Positions 27,962 to 44,299 of a DNA stretch of 64,000 nucleotides are shown one piece after another; the first letter of the stretch is position 1, and each line of letters opens with the position of its first letter. Source of the DNA: Jannaschia formosa (GTDB lineage: Bacteria; Pseudomonadota; Alphaproteobacteria; Rhodobacterales; Rhodobacteraceae); NCBI RefSeq assembly GCF_003340555.1, contig NZ_QPLJ01000009.1:93794-157793 (forward strand), read 5' to 3'. The notes below the pieces were generated by a model. The model saw only the letters and a list, made by a program, of their open reading frames with translations, was not told where the DNA came from and made no database searches. Made by a program: the position numbers and the translations under genes.

Positions 27962-29684
27962 GCGCCCCCCTCTGCCAGCGCGAAGAGCACGGAGTTCGGC
28001 GCGCCCGGCGCCGGGCCGGTCAGATGCAGCGTCTCGCCCAGAACCGGGGCCAGCTTCTCAGGGTGGTGGGCGAAGTTGGCGCGCATCTGCAGAAGGCCGC
28101 CATTCAGGTGCCAGTCCGTCGCGATGCAGTGCTTCGGCGCATGCAGGTGGCGCCCGGCATGGCCGCCGACCCCGTCCAGAAGCGGCACGATCCGGTCGCG
28201 GCGCAGCGCGATCAGCTCGCGCGTGCGGGCCAGCGCCTCCTGGTGGTCGCCCTGCGCGAGCCTGTCCCAGACGAGGCGGGAGCGGGCGAAGGTCTGTGGG
28301 TCGATCGGGTCGGGCACCGCGTCCGTGAAGCCGACGAAGGCCGAGAACTCGCGGCGGCGGCCCTCGGTGACAGCGGTCGCAAGCTCGCCCTCGAAATCGG
28401 CGAAGAACAGGAAGGGCTCGGTCGCGTTCCATTCCTCGCCCATGAAGAGAAGCGGGATCTGCGGGGAAAGCAGCAGCATCGCCTGCAGCGCCTCGAGCCG
28501 CGCCATCGGCGTCAGCTTCGTCAGCCGCTCGCCCACGGCACGGTTGCCGATCTGGTCGTGGTTCTGGAGGAAGTTCACCATTGCAACGGGCGGCAGGTGG
28601 CCCGAGGACACCCCGCGCCCGCCCTCGCCCTGATACGCGAAGCCGGTGGCGCAGGCGCGGGCCAGCCAGCCGGTCGGGTCGTCGGCGAATTCGGCGTAGT
28701 AACCTTCGGTCTCGTCCGTGGCGACGACATGGGCGGCGTTGTGCCAGTCGTCGTTCCACTCGCCGTCCATCAGGGGCGTCGTGCCGTCCTCGCCCCGCTC
28801 GTGCAGGTAGGTGACGTTGCGGTTGTCCTCGGTCATCAGCCAGGCGCCGGGCAGGACGCGGCGGATCTCGCGTGCCATTTCGGTCAGCAGATCCGGGTCG
28901 CTGTCGTCGGCGATGTGGTCGATGGCGTCGAAGCGCAGCCCGTCGATCCGGAAATTCTCGATCCAGTAGGTCGCGTTCTCGATGGCGAAGCGGCGCACCG
29001 GGTCGCGGTCGTAGTCGATGGTCGACCCCCAGGGCGTTTCGGCCTCCTGGTCGAAGAAGGCAGGGGCAAGGGCCGGCAGGTAGTTCCCGTCGGGCCCGAA
29101 ATGGTTGTAGACCACGTCGAGCATCACCATGATCCCGCGCCCATGCGCCGCGTCGACCAGCGCACGCAGGTCGTCGGGGCTGCCATAGGCATTGTGCGGC
29201 GCATAGAGCAGCACGCCGTCATAGCCCCAGCCGCGCCGGCCCGCGAACTGCGCGACGGGCAGGATGTCGATGGCGGTCACGCCCAAGTCGCGCAGATGGT
29301 CGAGTTTGTCGATGGCCGCGCGGTAGGTGCCCTCGGGCGTGAAGGTGCCGAGATGCAGCTCGTAGATCACCGCCTCGTGCCAGGGGCGCTCCGGCCGCTC
29401 GTGCTGCCAGTCGTAGGCATCGCGCCCGGTCACGACCGAGCGGCCGTGCACGTCCCCCGCCTGCAGCCGCGAGGCGGGGTCCGGGATCTCCAGGCCGTCG
29501 GGCAAGCGGTAGCCGTATTCGGTGCCGGGCGGCGCGTCGGCGGTGAGGCTCCACCACCCGTCGCCTTCGGCCTCCATCGCGCGGGGGCCGTCGGGCAGCA
29601 GAAGCTCCAGCTCGTCGTGATCGGGCGCCCAGATGCGGAAGCGGGTGCCGGTGTCGGTCGGGACGGCGCCCCAGGCGGGAAGGG

Positions 29685-29688
<4 letters not shown>
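27958..29688 (-). CDS. treZ: Malto-oligosyltrehalose trehalohydrolase
   Basis: TreZ hydrolyses maltooligosyltrehalose to release trehalose. The 576-residue protein has an N-terminal CBM48-like domain (FRIWAPDHDELELLL), then a GH13 barrel: YELHLGTFTPEGTYRAAI, VYNHFGPDGNYL, IDGLRFDAIDHI (catalytic Asp), LMTEDNRN (catalytic Glu) and FLQNHDQIGNRAVGERL. The start at 29688 has GGAGGAG upstream and overlaps the glgX stop (ATGA). Acts with TreY to turn alpha-glucan into trehalose. Confidence 0.95.
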
Positions 29689-31748
<2,060 letters not shown>

Positions 31749-31759
31749 CTGGTCTCGAT

Positions 31760-33945
<2,186 letters not shown>

Positions 33946-33946
<1 letters not shown>

Positions 33947-36900
33947 CAGCTTTCCCCCATCACATGCAGAAGGCCTTTCAGCGGCACGCCGATCCAGGCG
34001 GGCCGGAAGGCGCGTTCGTATTCGATCTCGTAGGCGCATTTGCGGATGAGCCAGAGATCCAGCAGCGCGGCCTCGAACTCCGGCTCTCCGCGCAGGTCGG
34101 TGCCGACGACGGTGCGCCATTCGTCGAGGAACGCCCCGGCGGTCGAGGCGCGCCATTCATCGACCTGCGCCGCCGCCCGCTCGGGATCGGCGCCGCCCTC
34201 GATACGGCGGTCCAGCGCAGTCCAGAGCGCGTAGTCGAAGCTGCGCAGCATGCCGGCAACGTCGCGCAGCGGCGAGGATTTCGCCTGCCGCTCGGCCAGG
34301 CCGCGCGACGGCTCGCCCTCGAAGTCGATGATGGCGAGGTCGTTATGCGCGACCAGCACTTGGCCCAGGTGGTAGTCGCCATGCACGCGGGTCATCGCGC
34401 CCGACGGGGTCTTCGACCCCACCGCGTCGATGCGCGCCAGCACCGCGTCCCTGATGTCGCGCACCCGCGCCGCCGTCTCGGCCGCCTCGCCCGATAGCTT
34501 GGCGGGATCGAGCCGGTCGAGCGTCGCGCCGACCTCCTCCCGCGTCTCGGCGATCAGCGTGGCGAGCGCGTCGGCCGTGATCGGCTCGGACCCGAAGCCG
34601 TCGCCGGGCTGGGCGAGCGCGACATGCATCTCGCCGGTGCGCCGCCCGAGCAGCGTGCCGAGATCGAGCGCCCCGATGGAAAGCGGCCGTTCGTCGCCCT
34701 CGTGCCCCGCCTCGCGCGCCTCCATCTCGCGGTCGAGCCCGGCGGTGACGAAGGCCCAGGCATCGCCCTGGTTGGGAACGTAGGCGCTGGCGGCGGCCAG
34801 CACCGTCTCGGTCCCGTCCTCGGCGACCCAGGCGATGGTGCCCAGAAGGCGCGGGGTCGCGGTGAACTCGGTCTCTTCGGTCAGGAAGCGCGGCACCTCG
34901 ATGTCGGGCTGCACGCCCTCGCGGATGCGGCGGTAGAGCTTCAGCACCAGCACGTCCGAGAAGGCGACCGAGGCGTTCGACTGCTCCGCCCCCATCAGGC
35001 GCGGTTCGCCCGCCTCCTCGACGCTGGGCAGGTCCTTGCCCCGGAAGACGAGCCTGCCGCCCTCGCCCGCGATCTCGCGGTTCTCGCGCATCGCCTGAAG
35101 CAGCGCATGGGCCATTTCCTCGTCCGAGGCGCCGTCGCGCAGGGCGCCGACCCGGTTGGTGCGGCGCAGCTTGGCGAGCGTGGCGGGCAGCTTCGGCGAC
35201 AGGCTCAGCGCCGCCTCGTCCCAGACCGCCGAGAGCGGCAGGAAGTAGCACTGCGTCTCGCCGCGAACCTCAACCTCCATCGTGGCCAGCATGTGCCGCC
35301 CGTCGCTGAGCTCGCCCAGCTGCGTCAGCTCGACCGAGCCGGTCCGTGCGTCCTTGCCCGCGAACCAGCGCTGCATCGAGATGTATTGCGGCAGCGAGGC
35401 CTCGCGGAACTGCCTCGCCTCGCGCGATTTCAGCGCGCTGGACAGGGTCCCGTCGCGGGTCGTCAGCGTCACGAAGTCCGGCAGGACCGGCGGGATCGGC
35501 GTATGCCAGTCCGGCGCCTCCTCCTCGCTGGCCAGCACGAACCAGAAGAAACCGTAGGCCGGCAGCGTCAGCATGTAGGGCAGCTCGCCCACCGGCGGGA
35601 AGGGGGACTGGCCGACAAGCTCGACCGGGACCCGGCCCTTGTAGCGGCTCAGGTCGATCTCGACCGCCTGCGGCGCACGGCTCAGGTTCGCGACGCAGAG
35701 CACGGCGCCATCGCCCTCGGCCCCCGGCTCCACGCCCTTGGCGCGTCGGATATAGGCGAGGATCTTGCGGTTGGCCGGGTAGAGCAGGTCGATCTCGCCG
35801 CGCCCGAAGACGTCGTGCTTCTTGCGCACGGCGACCATGCGGCGGATCCAGTTGAGATAGGACGACGGCGAGGCGGTCTGCGCCTCGACGTTCACGGCGT
35901 CGTAGCCGTAGATCGCGTCCTGGATCGTCGGCAGATACAGCCGCTGCGGGTCGGCGCGGCTGAAGCCCGCATTGCGGTCGGCGGTCCACTGCATCGGGGT
36001 GCGGACCCCGTCGCGGTCGCCGAGATAGATGTTGTCGCCCATCATGATCTCGTCGCCGTAATACATGATCGGCGTGCCCGGCATCGACAGCAGCATCGAG
36101 TTCAGAAGCTCGATCTTGCGCCGGTCGTTCTGCATCAGCGGCGCCAGGCGGCGGCGGATGCCCATGTTGATCCGCGCCCGCTTGTCGGAGGCATAGGTCT
36201 CCCACAGGTAGTCGCGCTCGCGGTCCGTCACCATTTCCAGCGTCAGCTCGTCATGGTTGCGCAGGAAGATGCCCCACTGGCACTCCTCCGGGATCTCGGG
36301 CGTCTGGCGGATGATGTCGCTGATCGCGTGGCGGTCTTCCTGTGCCACGGCCATGTACATGCGCGGCATCAGCGGGAAGTGGAATCCCATGTGGCACTCG
36401 TCGCCCTCGCCGAAATAGGGGCGGGTGTCCTCGGGCCACTGGTTGGCCTCGGCCAGCAGCATCCGGCCCTTGTAATGGGCGTCCAGGTCCTTGCGGATCG
36501 CCTTCAGCACCTCATGCGTCTCTGGCAGGTTCTCGTTGTTGGTGCCGTCGCGTTCGACCAGGTAGGGGATCGCGTCGAGCCGCAGCCCGTCCACGCCCTT
36601 GTCGAGCCAGAAGTGCATGACATCCAGCACCTCCTGCATGACGGCGGGGTTGTCGAAGTTCAGGTCCGGCTGGTGGTCGAAGAAGCGGTGCCAGTAGAAC
36701 TGCTCGGCGACCGGGTCCCAGGTCCAGTTGCTGTCATGGGTGTCGTTGAAGATCACCCGCGTCGTGTCCATCCATTTCGACGGATCGTCCGACCAGACGT
36801 AATAGTCCCGCTCGGGCGAGCCCTTGGGCGCGCGGCGGGCGCGCTGGAACCATTCGTGCTGGTCCGAGGTATGGTTGATGACCAGCTCGGTAATGACCTT

Positions 36901-37217
36901 CAGGCCGCGCCGATGGGCCTCGTCCACGAAGGCCTGGAAATCGTCCATGTCGCCGTATTGCGGGTTCACCGCCTTGAACTCGGCGATGTCGTAGCCGTCG
37001 TCGCGCAGCGGCGAGGGATAGAAGGGCAGCAGCCAGACGGCGGTCGCCCCCAGCGACTGGATGTGGTCGAGCCGCTGCATCAGGCCCTTGAAGTCCCCGA
37101 TGCCGTCGGCGTTCGAATCCTGGTAGGCCTTGACGTGGCACTGGTAGATCAGGGCGTCCTTGAACCAGTCCTCCCGGTCGGTATCGGCGAGGATGGTGGC
37201 GGCGGTATCCTGGACGT

Positions 37218-37221
<4 letters not shown>
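33946..37221 (-). CDS. treS: Trehalose synthase (maltose alpha-D-glucosyltransferase) fused to maltokinase
   Basis: A 1091-residue bifunctional enzyme. Residues ~1-560 are a GH13 trehalose synthase that interconverts trehalose and maltose: [37 protein letters not shown] (catalytic Asp), [17 protein letters not shown] (catalytic Glu) and [14 protein letters not shown]. The C-terminal ~400 residues are the Pep2/Mak maltokinase, which makes maltose-1-phosphate: [20 protein letters not shown] and [20 protein letters not shown] are its kinase motifs. The length equals that of known fused TreS-Pep2 proteins. ATGA overlap with glgE upstream. Confidence 0.96.
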
Positions 37222-39212
<1,991 letters not shown>

Positions 39213-39497
39213 GGTCCCCCCGTTCGATTCACCTCGGTGGTTCAATAACGGAGCGGCCAGAAGGTTCCATCCGGCCTGCCCCAGCGCGGCCCAGGCGGAC
39301 CGCCGCCCGGCCCTGTCGCCCCGCAAGAGGCAGCGCGCGAGGCCGCGTGAGAGCGTCCAGTCTACCCGAGGGGAGACGGAAGTCCAACCTTCCCCGGCCG
39401 CGCGGGCGCGGCGGGCACCGTCGCACCCCGCCGTTTGACGCCCATCCCGAGGAGTTGCATAGCTTTCCCTCCTGCAATGCACCTTCCGGTTGTCGCC

Positions 39498-40205
39498 ATG
39501 TCCACCCCCGCTCCCTCCTCCGATCCGACGCCGGGCCAACCTGCCCCGGCCGATTCCGGCCAGCCGCACGCGCCCGATCCCGTCCTGCGGCGCCGGGTGA
39601 TCGGCGCCGTCTGGGCGGCGTTTCTGGGGCTGGCGGTCGCGGCGCTGTGGCTGGAGCGTTACCAACTCGCCGGTGTGGCGGCACTCTCGGCGGTGCTCTC
39701 GGCGGCGCCCGTGGTGTTCGCGGCCCGGTTCCGGATCGTTCTGCCGCTGCCGATGGTGCTGGCGCTGGCGGTCTTCCTCGCCGCCTCGCTGGTCGCCGGA
39801 GAGGCGTTCGGCGCCTACGAAAAGCTCTGGTGGTGGGACCTCGCGCTCCACGGCGCCTCGGCCACTGGCTTCGCGATGGCCGGCATGCTGTTCGTGCTGA
39901 TGCTGTTCGAAGGCGACCGCTTCGCGGCCCCGCCCTGGGCCCTGACCGCCATCGCGATCTGCCTCGCCATCGCCGCGGGCACGGTCTGGGAGCTGTTCGA
40001 ATTCGCGATGGACCAGACCTTCGGCCTGTCGATGCAGAAGTCCGGCCTGCCCGACACGATGGGCGACCTCGCGGTCAACGCACTCGGCGCGACGCTCGGC
40101 GGGGCGTTCGGGGCGCTCTATCTCGCGGGACAGAAGCACAGCCTCGGCGCCAGGGTCATCGCCCAGTTCATGCGGCTGAACCCGCGCCATTTCCGCCGCC
40201 GATAA
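39498..40205 (+). CDS. DUF2238 / YjdF-like membrane protein
   Basis: A protein of about 235 residues with five or six membrane segments. Family signatures: YEKLWWWDLALHGASATGFA near residue 115, VWELFEFAMDQTFGLSMQKS near 165, and GLPDTMGDLAVNALGATLGG. These DUF2238-type proteins have no assigned reaction. The start is uncertain: ATG at 39498 begins the Pro/Ser-rich cytoplasmic tail, while ATG at 39477 and the upstream frame from 39435 are alternatives. It is divergent from the glgE operon and shares a ~285-bp control region with it. Confidence 0.8.
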   Translation: MSTPAPSSDPTPGQPAPADSGQPHAPDPVLRRRVIGAVWAAFLGLAVAALWLERYQLAGVAALSAVLSAAPVVFAARFRIVLPLPMVLALAVFLAASLVAGEAFGAYEKLWWWDLALHGASATGFAMAGMLFVLMLFEGDRFAAPPWALTAIAICLAIAAGTVWELFEFAMDQTFGLSMQKSGLPDTMGDLAVNALGATLGGAFGALYLAGQKHSLGARVIAQFMRLNPRHFRRR

Positions 40206-40377
40206 TCGCGGCGGACGCGCTGCAGCGGGCGGCGGACGCCGTCAGGGCCAAGGGTCAGGACCCACGCAGCCGAAAGCGGCAGCAGGTCCAGCCCGACCGG
40301 CATAGCGGCCTTGGCCGGGGGGCCGATACCGCGCGACGCGGCCGCGCGCCAAGCCCGCCGAGGCGCGCGCCCCCGCC

Positions 40378-40857
40378 TCAGTCGGAGTGGTGATGGCCCT
40401 CGCGGCTGCCCCCGCGTGGCTCGACGGCGAAGTCGACCTCAACTTCCCCGGCCCGCTCGAAGACGAGCGTGGCGGGGATCGTCGCGCCCTCCTCGAAGCC
40501 CGCGGGAAGCTGCATGAACATGAGGTGCAGGCCGCCCTGCTCCAGCGTGACGGTCTCGCCTGCGGGGAGGGGCAAGCCGCCCTCGGTCTCGGACATGCGC
40601 ATGACCTCCCCGTCCATCCGCATCTCGTGAATCTGGATCATGCCCGCGACCTCGGGGGCGGCGCGCACGGCGACCAGCCGGTCGTCGGCCGTGCCCGCGT
40701 TGGTGATCGTCAGGTAGCCGCCCGCCACCGGAGCGTTCGGCGGCGTGGCGAAGGCGAAGGGATGGCCGATGGTCAGATCGCCCAGGGTGTAGTCGTGGGC
40801 GACCGCTGCAAGGCTCGTCGCCGCGAGCAGGAGAGCGGTCAGGATCGTGGTCTTCAT
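40378..40857 (-). CDS. PCuAC-family periplasmic copper chaperone
   Basis: A 159-residue exported protein with a clear signal peptide (ILTALLLAATSLAAVAH). The PCuAC copper site is present as histidine and methionines: MIQIHEMRMDGEVMRM, then GGLHLMFMQL about 20 residues later, matching H(M)x10Mx21HxM. It ends in a His-rich GHHHSD tail. PCuAC delivers Cu(I) to the CuA centre of cytochrome oxidase. A small secreted protein gene lies 144 bases upstream on the same strand. The 175-bp gap before the convergent DUF2238 gene holds nothing recognisable. Confidence 0.92.
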   Translation of the reverse strand: MKTTILTALLLAATSLAAVAHDYTLGDLTIGHPFAFATPPNAPVAGGYLTITNAGTADDRLVAVRAAPEVAGMIQIHEMRMDGEVMRMSETEGGLPLPAGETVTLEQGGLHLMFMQLPAGFEEGATIPATLVFERAGEVEVDFAVEPRGGSREGHHHSD

Positions 40858-41001
40858 GTCGTGGTTCCTCGGTCGGATAGGGATACGGCGCCACCCGCGT
40901 GCTGTCTGCACGAACGGTGCGCCGGGCGGCGGGGGTTCCGTCGCGTCGCGGTCGTCTTCCGGTCGGGCTCTGCCCGGGATCACGCGCAGGGCGCGCAGCG
41001 G

Positions 41002-41343
41002 TCAGGCGAGGAGCGGCGGCGCACGGTCCGGAGGCGGGCCGGACCAGGGCCGCGCCCGCGGCGCGGATTGCGGGTCCGGCAGGCGCAGCTTGTAATCCGC
41101 CGCAAGCGCGCTCCAGGTCGCTGCCGGCAGGGCGAGCGGCGCGGGCGTCGCGGCGGCCAGACAGGGACCGTGGCCCTCGATCTCGACCTCGACCGGCGTG
41201 CCGTCGGGCGCGATGGTGACCGTGGCGAGATCGGCGCCCCGGCAGATCACGACGCTCTCGAACCCGGCAAGCTCCGCCAGAACCGCACCCGTGCGCGGCA
41301 GCAGCAGGCCCAGGGCCACGAGAAGGACGAGCAGCAGGCGCAT
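41002..41343 (-). CDS. Small secreted protein upstream of the PCuAC gene
   Basis: A 113-residue protein with an N-terminal signal peptide (MRLLLVLLVALGLLLP), a core (FESVVICRGADLATVTIAPD) with two cysteines in the mature part, and a Pro/Arg-rich tail (DRAPPLLA). It resembles small proteins found beside PCuAC/Sco genes in Rhodobacteraceae, but I cannot name the family. Same strand as the copper chaperone, 144 bases apart, so a role in copper handling is possible. The ATG at 41343 is preferred to a TTG three codons upstream. Confidence 0.62.
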   Translation of the reverse strand: MRLLLVLLVALGLLLPRTGAVLAELAGFESVVICRGADLATVTIAPDGTPVEVEIEGHGPCLAAATPAPLALPAATWSALAADYKLRLPDPQSAPRARPWSGPPPDRAPPLLA

Positions 41344-41451
41344 CGCGCGCAACTTATGCCCTGACGCGCGCCGCGGGAACAGGCAATTGCGCCGTCGCCG
41401 CGCAGCCCTGCCCCGAGCGTCTTGACCCCTTCACTCTCGCCCCGCCTTTCG

Positions 41452-41823
41452 TCATGCCGCTGCCATCGGCCCAGCCAGCACGCCGAGGATCGTGCCCTCC
41501 TGCGCGCGGAAGCCCCGACTCGACGCGCAGCGCCTTGTCGGCGATCGGCACGTCGCGCATTCTGACGTGGAAGATCTCGGTGCAGTCGGCGACCAGTTGG
41601 TCAGTGACGGCCTTGACCCGTGCCGCCTCCAGCAGGGCCTCGGCGCCCGGATCGGGCAGGTCGGCGAAGGGCGTGCCAGGATCGAACTGCCGGGAGTCGC
41701 AGCCCTCGGCGGGTCGCAGGGCGCCCAGAAGATCTTGCATTCCATCATCGCGAGGGGGCTCATGCGGTCATTCGTGCCGAGAAAGCCGGGCTCGAACCCG
41801 CCGCGAGTGGCGGGCGCGGTCAT
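41452..41823 (-). pseudogene. Frameshifted gene, unrecognised family
   Basis: The ATG at 41823 has a GGAGG seven bases upstream and begins a good frame (FEPGFLGTNDRMSPLAMMEC). Near 41740-41710 the protein-like sequence moves to another frame (DPGAEALLEAARVKAVTDQL, ADCTEIFHVRMRDVPIADKA), and near 41510 it returns to the first frame for the ending FRAQEGTILGVLAGPMAAA and stop. The rebuilt protein would be about 120 residues. Two compensating indels or sequencing errors explain this. I do not recognise the family. Confidence 0.5.
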
Positions 41824-41975
41824 CGCATCGCCTCCAGCACGTCGCGCAGGCGGGCGGCGCTGTCCTCCAGCTTCTCCGGCCCGGCCATCGCGACCTCGGG
41901 CATTTCGGTGACGTCCCAGCTGTCGGCGGCGAGGACGTCGGTCCAGGCCTCGTCTGGCAGGACGGAGCGCGGCAC
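41820..41975 (-). CDS. Small ORF coupled to the frameshifted gene
   Basis: A 51-codon frame starting at GTG with GAAGGG upstream. It encodes an acidic peptide (VLPDEAWTDVLAADSWDVTE, AMAGPEKLEDSAARLRDVLE) and ends in an ATGA overlap with the frameshifted gene. It is in the same frame as the TAXI gene upstream, separated from it by the TAXI stop. Good codon use suggests it is or was coding; it could be the C-terminal stub of a longer gene. Family unknown. Confidence 0.42.
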   Translation of the reverse strand: MPRSVLPDEAWTDVLAADSWDVTEMPEVAMAGPEKLEDSAARLRDVLEAMR

Positions 41976-42031
41976 GCCGCCAGACCCTTCAACCCCAACA
42001 ACCCCGTCAGAACCGCGCGCGGCCGAAGGCC

Positions 42032-42066
42032 CGGGCGCGCGGGGGTTCGATGCCCCCGCGCGCCCG
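42032..42066 (-). terminator. 14-bp-stem hairpin after the TAXI gene
   Basis: Perfect arms CGGGCGCGCGGGGG and CCCCCGCGCGCCCG around a 7-base loop CATCGAA (minus strand), starting 5 bases past the TAXI stop codon. No T-tract follows. The core GGGGG-loop(ATCGA)-CCCCC recurs after gltB (53516-53546). Confidence 0.6.
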
Positions 42067-42071
42067 TCCCC

Positions 42072-43070
42072 TCATCGCAGCAGGCCGATCTCGTCATAGA
42101 ACCGCTCCGCCCCGGGGTGCAGGTCTATGCCGATCCCGTCCAGCGCGGTCTCGAGCCGTACCTGCGCGCCCTTCGCATGGCCTCCGTCCAGCAGGCGCCG
42201 GGTGGTCCGGTTCCACAGCGCTGCGGTGATCGCGTGGATCAGCTCCTCGGGCTGGTCGCGACGCGTCACCCACTGGGCGGTCACGCCGACGGTGGGCACA
42301 TCCTTGTCCTGCCCCGGATAGGTCCCGGCGGGGATGACGTCCGGGGCGAAGAACTCGTATTCGGTCAGGATGCGGTCGGCGAGCGGCCCGGCGATGGGCA
42401 CGATGCGCACCGGCATCGTCGCGGCCAAGTCAGCCACGACGCGGGCCGGGTATCCGCCGGCGAAGAAGAAGGCGTCCAGCTCGCCCGCAGCCAGGGCCGA
42501 AGCCGCGTCCGCCGCCCGCATGTAGAAGACCTCGACCCTGCTCTCGCGCAGCCCCGCCGCGCGCAGTACGAAGCGCGCCTCCACCAGCGTGCCGGAGCCC
42601 GGCTCGTCCAGCGACACGCGCTTGCCGGCGAGGTCGGCGACCGTCTCGATCCCGGCGGATGCGGCGGCGACGAGATGGATCTATTCGGGATAGAGATTGG
42701 CGATCGCCACCAGCTCCTCGACCGGCGGCCGCCCGACCCATATGCCGGTCCCGGTCGCGGCCCAGGTCGCGACGTCGGCCTGGACGAAGCCGCTGTCGAA
42801 GGTCCCGTCGGCGATGGCCTCGACATTCGCGACCGAGCCTCGCGTCGAGATCGCCGTCGCCCGCAGCCCCGGCACCCCGCAGGCGCCGCCCTCGGCGCAG
42901 GGCCGCGACCCGGGCGGCGCCGAGATCGCCGAGGCGATCAGCGAGCCGATGGGGAAATAGGTGCCCGCCGTCCCGCCCGTGGCGATGGTGAAGTCGAAGA
43001 CCTCCTGCGCGCGCGCCGCGACGGGCAACGCGAGCGCGAGCGCCGCGATCAGGGCCGTGAGCCGCCTCAT
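42072..43070 (-). pseudogene. TAXI-family TRAP transporter solute-binding protein with an internal amber codon
   Basis: A single frame of 333 codons with TAG at codon 130 (42681-42683). Before it: a signal peptide (ALALALPVAARA), then FTIATGGTAGTYFPIGSLIA, the standard TAXI opening, and ATGTGIWVG. After it in the same frame: GIETVADLAGKRVSLDEPGS, FFAGGYPARVVADLA and PGAERFYDEIGLLR. Both halves are conserved and codon use is normal, so the stop is recent or a base error. TAXI proteins bind small organic acids or amino acids and deliver them to a DctM/TctA-like permease; no permease gene is adjacent. Confidence 0.8.
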
Positions 43071-43206
43071 CCGAACGATCCCCCACTGGTGAACCGGCCG
43101 ATGACACCACGGCGGCGGAGCCTCGTCCAGCGTCAGCCCGGCCCCGCCTCGGGCAGCACCGCCGACCAGCCCGCATGACCCTCCGGCGCGACCGGACGGT
43201 CCGGCA

Positions 43207-43908
43207 TCAGATCATCCGGATGACCTTGGGGTCGAGCGCCAGCACATAGCCCTGCCGCGTGATGTTGCGGATCAGCAGGTGGGTCACGATCTGGTTGCCC
43301 AGCGAATCGCGCAGCCGCTTGATCCGCGTGGCCCCCGCCGCCTCGTCGCAATCGGCCTCGGGCTTGCCCGAGATCATGCTCTCGATCTGGGCGCCGGTCA
43401 GCATGTCGCCGTCGAGACGCGCCTCGGCCAGCACGGCCAGCGTCTCCATCGCGGCATCCGTCAGCTTCAGCTCGATGTCGTTCAGCATCACCGCGTTCTC
43501 GGCCCGTGCCAGCACCAGCGAGGTGACCTGGATGCCCGACCGCTCGATCTCCCCCATGCGGCGGTTCAGCGTGACGATGGCGACCAGCAGGACCACGCAG
43601 GCGATCAGAAGCGCCGTGGCGAAGACCAGCAGCACGAAGATCACCGTGCGGTAGCTGGCCAGCACCTCGCCGAAGGCGGTGCCCGACTGCGCCAACACCT
43701 CCAGCAGGCCGATCTCGGCCGGGCTGGTCAGGTTCGTCTCGACGAAGATGCGCTCGACCCGGGCGTTGAAGGCGTTGCCGTCGGGCAGGGTCGCGAACAG
43801 GAACACCGCCGTCGCCAGAAGGACGACGACGATGGCGGCGATGCCGGTCAGAAGGATGCGGGCGGAGGCCGCGCGGGTCTCAGTAACGGAGGAAGTAGGC
43901 GCCTGCAC
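43207..43908 (-). CDS. Membrane-anchored winged-helix-type protein
   Basis: A 233-residue protein with two membrane helices (about residues 18-41 and 88-114), an extracytoplasmic segment of ~45 residues between them, and a cytoplasmic C-terminal domain (~143-233) that looks like a winged helix: ELKLTDAAMETLAVLAEARL, IKRLRDSLGNQIVTHLLIRN and the wing-like QGYVLALDP. This resembles a ToxR-like one-component sensor in reverse order. The start is GTG 43908, supported by AAGGAG six bases upstream; it overlaps the upstream gene by 29 bases. DNA binding is inferred. Confidence 0.68.
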   Translation of the reverse strand: MQAPTSSVTETRAASARILLTGIAAIVVVLLATAVFLFATLPDGNAFNARVERIFVETNLTSPAEIGLLEVLAQSGTAFGEVLASYRTVIFVLLVFATALLIACVVLLVAIVTLNRRMGEIERSGIQVTSLVLARAENAVMLNDIELKLTDAAMETLAVLAEARLDGDMLTGAQIESMISGKPEADCDEAAGATRIKRLRDSLGNQIVTHLLIRNITRQGYVLALDPKVIRMI

Positions 43909-44161
43909 TGGCTCTCCTTTGATCCAGACCCTCGGGGCCGAACACGGACACGACATCGAGTAGCTGCCAGCCGTCGCGCAGTCGACCCGCGATCACCGAG
44001 GCGGCGGCATCGCGCGAACAGGCGCCCTCGGGCACCTCCATCACGCCGTAATGCAGGCGCAGCGGGTCGTCCTGCTTGGCCTTGTAGTCGGCGTAGCAGG
44101 CTGCCTGGGCCGAGGCGGCGGCGAGGCTGAGGATCAGCACGAGGGGGGCGATGCGTGTCAT
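43880..44161 (-). CDS. Small secreted protein
   Basis: A 93-residue protein with a signal peptide (IAPLVLILSLAAASAQA) and a mature part with two cysteines (ACYADYKAKQDDPLRLHYG and EVPEGACSRDAAASVIAGRL). It ends DQRRASAGAYFLRY. No membrane helix after the signal. It overlaps the membrane winged-helix gene by 29 bases on the same strand, so they are probably one transcript. Found in my experience as a hypothetical in this family of bacteria; function unknown. Confidence 0.72.
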   Translation of the reverse strand: MTRIAPLVLILSLAAASAQAACYADYKAKQDDPLRLHYGVMEVPEGACSRDAAASVIAGRLRDGWQLLDVVSVFGPEGLDQRRASAGAYFLRY

Positions 44162-44299
44162 GGTTGCAGCGTGGGGCCTTGCAGGCGCGCAGGCAATATC
44201 CCCTTTGGCGTTATCGCATGACGCGGCGCCGTTATTGTCGTGCCGGGACGGGGGCGGGCAGGCTGGGGGCATCCGCCGCCCGCGAACCGGAGCCCCGCC

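Noticed and set aside
42681-42683. Amber codon as programmed pyrrolysine or readthrough site
   Set aside because: No known TAXI protein uses pyrrolysine, no pyl genes are visible, and no readthrough context is recognisable. A mutation or base error is simpler.
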